This document shows positions 59,940 to 64,000 of a DNA stretch of 64,000 bases, piece after piece. Numbering within the stretch: position 1 is the stretch's first letter; the number at the start of each line of letters is the position of its first letter. The stretch is taken from contig BROG01000642.1 in assembly GCA_030159075.1 (NCBI GenBank), positions 174,001 to 238,000 on the forward strand, written 5' to 3'. The notes beneath the pieces were generated by a model, which was not told the origin of the DNA, ran no database searches, and saw nothing but the letters and a program-made list of their open reading frames with translations. Both the position numbers and the translations under genes were made by a program. Source of the DNA: Atrina japonica. Taxonomy: Eukaryota; Mollusca; Bivalvia; Pterioida; Pinnidae.

Positions 59940-60815
59940 ATTTCTAATAGACAATATACAATGTGTAGTATTTATAATGTTCAGAGACGTGGTCTTTCAA
60001 CAAACGTTCGGCATTCCTGTGGGAACCAATTGTGCCCCTTTATTGGCTGACCTGTTCCTTTATTCATCAGACTTCATTCAGAAACTGCTGAATCAAAAGA
60101 AGAAAAAGTTAGTGGTGTCCTTTAATTTGACATTTAGATATACCGACGACGTTTTGTCAATTAATAATGACAATTTTCATACATATGCCAATGCAATATA
60201 TCCCGGCGAACTAGAAATTAAAGATACAACAGATTCAAGCACACAAGCTTCATACTTAGACATTTTACTAACTATAGAAACAGACGGGGAATTAACGACT
60301 AAGCTATACGACAAACGCGACGGCTTTCCCATCGTTAATTTTCCACATTTAAGTAGTAATATCCCACAATCACCCGCATATGTAGTTTATATTTCACAAA
60401 TGATCAGATATGCCAGGGAGTGTTCAACATGTGAACATTTCATATGCAGAGGTAAACTACTCATTGACAAATTATTGACACAGGGATATCGAAAGTCGCG
60501 TTTGACGTGAACGTTCTGCAAATTTTACTGTCGGTATAATAGTCTTGTTTGCGACTACTCTGTTTCACTAAGTGAAATGTTGAGTTACCTGTTCGATGGC
60601 GGTTGTTTGTACCAATTATGACGAGGATCGTTCATCACATATTTCATTTTAATTTGACTGTGAACTTGTGAAAGTCGGATGCTTACTCCTCCATGGCACC
60701 TGATCCCACCTCTTGATTTTAAGAGGTCCGTGTTTGTCTATTTTTTGCCAGATTTGTATCTATATCCAGGACATCCTAATGATTTATACCTTGGTATCTG
60801 GGAGTTTATATATCT
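59940..60815 (+). mobile_element. 5'-truncated Penelope-like element, + copy, with 3' tail
   Basis: Contains the reverse transcriptase fragment and a non-coding tail (about 60601-60815). The tail ends in the same GATTTATAC-TTGGTATCTG sequence as five other copies in the window. The shared 3' end and variable 5' ends point to target-primed reverse transcription with 5' truncation. Confidence 0.75.
59977..60600 (+). pseudogene. Broken Penelope-like reverse transcriptase fragment (+ copy)
   Basis: An open frame of 177 codons (59977-60510) encodes the palm part of a reverse transcriptase. Residues 12-29 read GIPVGTNCAPLLADLFLY, and the catalytic box YTDD is at residues 55-58, where the metal-binding aspartates sit. 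YLDILL follows at 93-98. This GIP-G-NCAP plus Y-x-DD arrangement is typical of Penelope-like elements common in invertebrates. The frame ends at TGA 60508 and then continues in register (TFCKFYCRYNSLV and on), so the stop lies inside the gene. The sister copy at 51258-51719 has TCA at the matching codon, so the stop is a private mutation. Against that copy, two in-frame 6-base deletions are seen: SYEAD to SSD near residue 30, and DDFGF to DGF near residue 116. The N-terminal part is missing, and no GIY-YIG endonuclease was seen. Confidence 0.85.
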
Positions 60816-62761
60816 GATTTGTGAAAGGGAGTCACTGAATATAAATCAGTATCTGTATCATTAAATAACGTATTACTTCTGGTGATTTTGATTTGCCCAA
60901 TTGGATTAATGCTAGGTAACTAAATTTTCATTTGTCCAACTGGAAAATGGACTGGCACTGGACACTTCGGATACATTTGACTGTTGAACCACGAGTCTAT
61001 CTGCATCTGTCTGTATTTCTGTAAAACATTAGCTGTGACTTACGTTCCGGATTGTAACATGCTATAATTGCCTGTTCCTAGCTGTGTGGCGGCGACGGAT
61101 GACCGGTTTTTCAGCAAACAATATAGAGGCCAAAAGGAAGTGACATAGGATAAATCCTAACGAAAATGCATTCGGATAGACTACCTGCCTTCCGCAATAA
61201 AACTGAAAATATCTGGGCATAACCATCAGGGTTTGAAATCAAACTACTGAATGCAAAAAAGGGATATTGTGATCGAGCGCAATGCGTTTGCCAACGGGCA
61301 ACTGAGAATCCTGTTGCTCTCGTGGTTGACTGATTCGCTTTAAAATCTATCATTTTATCATATGATTTGAAATACAGTTCAACTTTTATTTATGCCACCT
61401 TTGTACAAAGGGCGTCTGCCTATAAAGGTCATTCAAACATAACCGTTAACTTTTTATATTGTATTATGATCAAACCTTTTTATAAAGGCCACCTGTCTAT
61501 AAAAGCTATTTTTGGCTGTTCCCTTGAGTGTAGTATGACTGTACTCACATTCTTGCATACAACAAGATTCTAGCGGGAAATATTTAACTTTCCCCATCAA
61601 AATATTGATTCTTGAACTCGAGTCAAAGGTACAATCGTATGTAATTGACAATTTTAAATACTCGTTAAAACTTCTCTCGTGATAATTATCTTTATCCAAT
61701 CTTTGTTGTACTAATTAATATGTCAGTTCTTTTTATTGAATCACTCTTATCGGAGCTTCATTTTATAATGGTCTATATAAAAAGACTTGGTTGGGTAAAT
61801 GTTGATAATGGATCCATTCCGGTTGTTTTCGTTTTAAAAATAACGTACCGTAAGGGATCTTAAATTGGATTTGATAGATAATTAAATAAATAAATAAAAA
61901 TAAACAAACAAATAAAGTTTAACGGTATTATAGTGGTCGATGGACATATCAGATAAGGCAGTAAGTGTTCAAAACCATTAGAGCGTTGACTCACAGTAGC
62001 ACAAGAAGCCGGTTCAAATACGACCGGGCTATACCCAGACATTTTAACGTAGGTTTTGGCGGTTCCTCCGCAATTTCGATTGAGTAAAAAGTGTTCTTTC
62101 CACTGGGGCTAATTAATAAAACCGATGTTCCATGTCTCAGGCGATGCAATAAGTTTAAGAACACACAAATTTATAAGATGTATACATGTAACTGAAAAAA
62201 GTAGCAAGTCTTTAAGGGGCGCCGTTTTACTTTTTAATACCAGTTAGTGATATCTCTCTTTCGAATATTTCTCCAGTTTACCACTAGTTCGTCACACTCT
62301 AGTTCATGTATGTGGCATTATGACATAGAGTTGGTCGTCAAAAGAAAGTATGCGTATTTGGTCTAAGATTTTTTACTGGTTTTATATATTACATAATCTA
62401 ATCACGTGTCAAAATATTTGACATTTTTTCATTATTATGTCCCACTATTTCTGCCATCAAGTCAGACTCATGCTGGTGTGTGTATAGACATTTTAAACAT
62501 TAAAACCAACTTAATGTTTAATATAATCTTCTGTTGCTTCTGCTTGACCGGTTGTCGGGTAGGTACCCTGAAGGCGCGTGTGGCCATTTCTGGTAAAACT
62601 ACCCTACATTTAGTGTCAAAAGAAACATTATTTAGTCAAGAATTCCCGTCTCCTTTTTGCATGGGGAGGAGTTTGAACGATTAATGTTAGTCGTCACCTT
62701 TATGATGGCTTTTCAGAGGGAATGTTTCAAAGGTATAAAGTTCCAAAAATTTGTATTCAAA
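60816..62761. other. Interval without recognised genes
   Basis: Contains the element C-like repeat at 61372 and a possible tRNA-like head at 61975-62040 (ATTAGAGCGTTGACTCACAG, then GGTTCAAATACGACC) that lacks a SINE body. Confidence 0.45.
61372..61558. repeat. Element C-like repeat
   Basis: TACAAAGGGCGTCTGCCTAT and AAAGGCCACCTGTCTATAAA stand as two related halves. The end TATGACTGTACTC resembles the terminus of element C. Confidence 0.48.
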
Positions 62762-62794
62762 GTCAGCGATAATATAAAGCCTATATCGCTGATA
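62762..62794. repeat. Short palindrome G, copy 3
   Basis: TCAGCGATAATATAAAGCC, then TATATCGCTGAT. Confidence 0.55.
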
Positions 62795-62888
62795 AACCAA
62801 AACTGATAGTGTAAAATATTCTGCTTTGGCTACCAGCTACCCAAACCGCCACCAGATAATATACCCTTACTGCATTAAAATTCGTCAT

Positions 62889-63064
62889 CTTCAGATACCA
62901 AAGTATAAATCTTTAGGATATCCAGGATATAGATACAAATCTGGTAAAAATGGACGAACACGGACCTCTGGAAATCAAGAGGTGGTATCAGGTGCATCAG
63001 GAAGTATCCCCTGTCGATCGGTCACACCCACCGTGAGTCCACAGTCAAATCCAAATGAAATCAG
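62889..63064 (-). mobile_element. Penelope-like element 3' tail
   Basis: Minus-strand copy of about 175 bp, from the 3' terminus (CAGATACCAAAGTATAAATC) to the GTGAGTCCACAGTCAAATCC block. It has about the same internal breakpoint as the tail at 44601. Confidence 0.72.
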
Positions 63065-63187
63065 ATCAGATATACAATACTTGTATATTGCTGACTTTAT
63101 GATTGTAAAAAGTTATCCAGAAATAACACCATTTCCAAATGTGGGTAACCTATGGGGGTCTTGGAGTAGAAGATGGATCTCATTTAA

Positions 63188-63430
63188 GATAATGGCTCAG
63201 TGGGTAGCACACTCGACTATTTATCGTGAGTTCGAGTCTATCCGGTGGCAGGTCGGATTCCTGCCCTTCGGATGAGACAGTAAAAACCCGACGCCTTGTG
63301 TCACAGTAGGTGTCAGCACGTTAAACAATGGCCGCATAAAGTGCCACGGATACTAGGCCAGACTAAAAAGTCCTTCACCGGCATTGGTGACGTCTAAATC
63401 GCTATTGCCTTATTATTGTAAAAATGACAT
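63188..63430 (+). mobile_element. tRNA-derived SINE, family S2
   Basis: Head AATGGCTCAGTGGGTAGCAC with box B GAGTTCGAGTC. The body has CTTCGGATGAGACAGTAAAA, GTGTCACAGTAGGTGTCAGC and CACCGGCATTGGTGACGTCT. This is the best match in the window to the common molluscan SINE body. The 3' end is shortened. Confidence 0.78.
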
Positions 63431-63767
63431 CCACAATTTTATTTCAGTAATATTTAAAAAGTGACACCAACACTGCATATTCATGTGTATAAGCCTTGGC
63501 CTAAAGGACAGTCTAGTAAACGCCATTCAACGAATTACTATTTAGAAGCATGTCACAGCGCTCCGTTGAATTCTTATTTACTGATAGCGACAAAACACAG
63601 TTTGATTCGTTTATGTACGGGCTGCATGGCGTTTGTTGCCGGTGAAAAGGTAAAAATGCAGTCAAAACAGTTAAAACATTTGAAATTGACGTCCTTATCT
63701 AGCGTCAACTGAAATCAGAGGTTGAAATAAGACCATGTAGTGAACGAAAACGATGTGTGTGTGCAAG

Positions 63768-63816
63768 ATAGATAGATAGATCGATCGATCGATCGATAGA
63801 TAGATAGATGGATAGA

Positions 63817-63850
<34 letters not shown>

Positions 63851-63892
63851 TAGATCGATACATAGATAAATAAATAAATAGATAGACAGACA
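63768..63892 (+). repeat. (GATA)n/(GATC)/(GACA) microsatellite
   Basis: GATA runs with an internal GATCGATCGATCGAT block and a CAGACAGACAGACA block. Confidence 0.93.
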
Positions 63893-64000
63893 AGACGTAA
63901 ATAGCACAAATGACAAATTTTATAAATTAAGACGCTAGATTAAGAGATTGATTACAATCTATGAAAATATCAACTTTTCTGAAATACTCATTATACTGTA

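Noticed and set aside
60508..60510. In-frame TGA as a selenocysteine codon, since clam Penelope-like elements with selenocysteine are known
   Set aside because: The sister copy has TCA (serine) here rather than cysteine, and I found no selenocysteine insertion structure in the tail. A nonsense mutation is simpler.
59977..60510. The reverse transcriptase fragment as part of a host gene such as telomerase
   Set aside because: It is multi-copy, has a shared repeat tail and lacks telomerase-specific motifs; Penelope-like ancestry explains it.
63695..63916. Serine/isoleucine/tyrosine-rich frames at the right end
   Set aside because: Translations of a GATA/GACA microsatellite.

Overview
The window looks like a piece of a mollusc nuclear genome, most likely a bivalve. 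It is AT-rich and contains one three-exon gene with long introns, tRNA-derived SINEs of the kind common in molluscs, many short inverted-repeat elements, decayed Penelope-type reverse transcriptase copies and many microsatellites. A pectinid is possible, but the sequence alone does not show it. No bacterial genes, operons, CRISPR arrays or rRNA genes are present.

Left half (1-31,300): one convincing gene on the + strand. Exon 1 (3018-3111) encodes a signal peptide. Exon 2 (17064-17184) encodes a basic propeptide-like segment. Exon 3 (29383-29674) encodes a six-cysteine domain. GT/AG splice sites with phase 1 and phase 2 junctions give a 168-residue secreted protein that I cannot assign to a named family. 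Its introns (13,952 and 12,198 bp) hold SINEs, inverted-repeat elements, several minisatellites (22, 32, 33, 40 and about 50 bp units) and a very G-rich tract. A poly(A) signal at 31251 is the likely 3' end.

Right half (31,300-64,000): no intact gene seen. It holds six 3'-co-terminal copies of a retroelement. Two keep part of the reverse transcriptase (59977-60600 on +, 51120-51790 on -), each broken by its own stop codon. The other four are only the 3' tail. Around them are other repeat families, nested insertions, tandem duplications and simple repeats.

Several insertions can be ordered in time because related copies supply the uninterrupted sequence: a SINE, a foldback element and a third repeat inside one palindromic element (9056-10106); a retroelement tail inside a second copy (44412-44880); and a 321-bp inverted-repeat element inside another repeat (47724-48044). 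Item boundaries for old repeats are approximate, and family letters used here are local labels.
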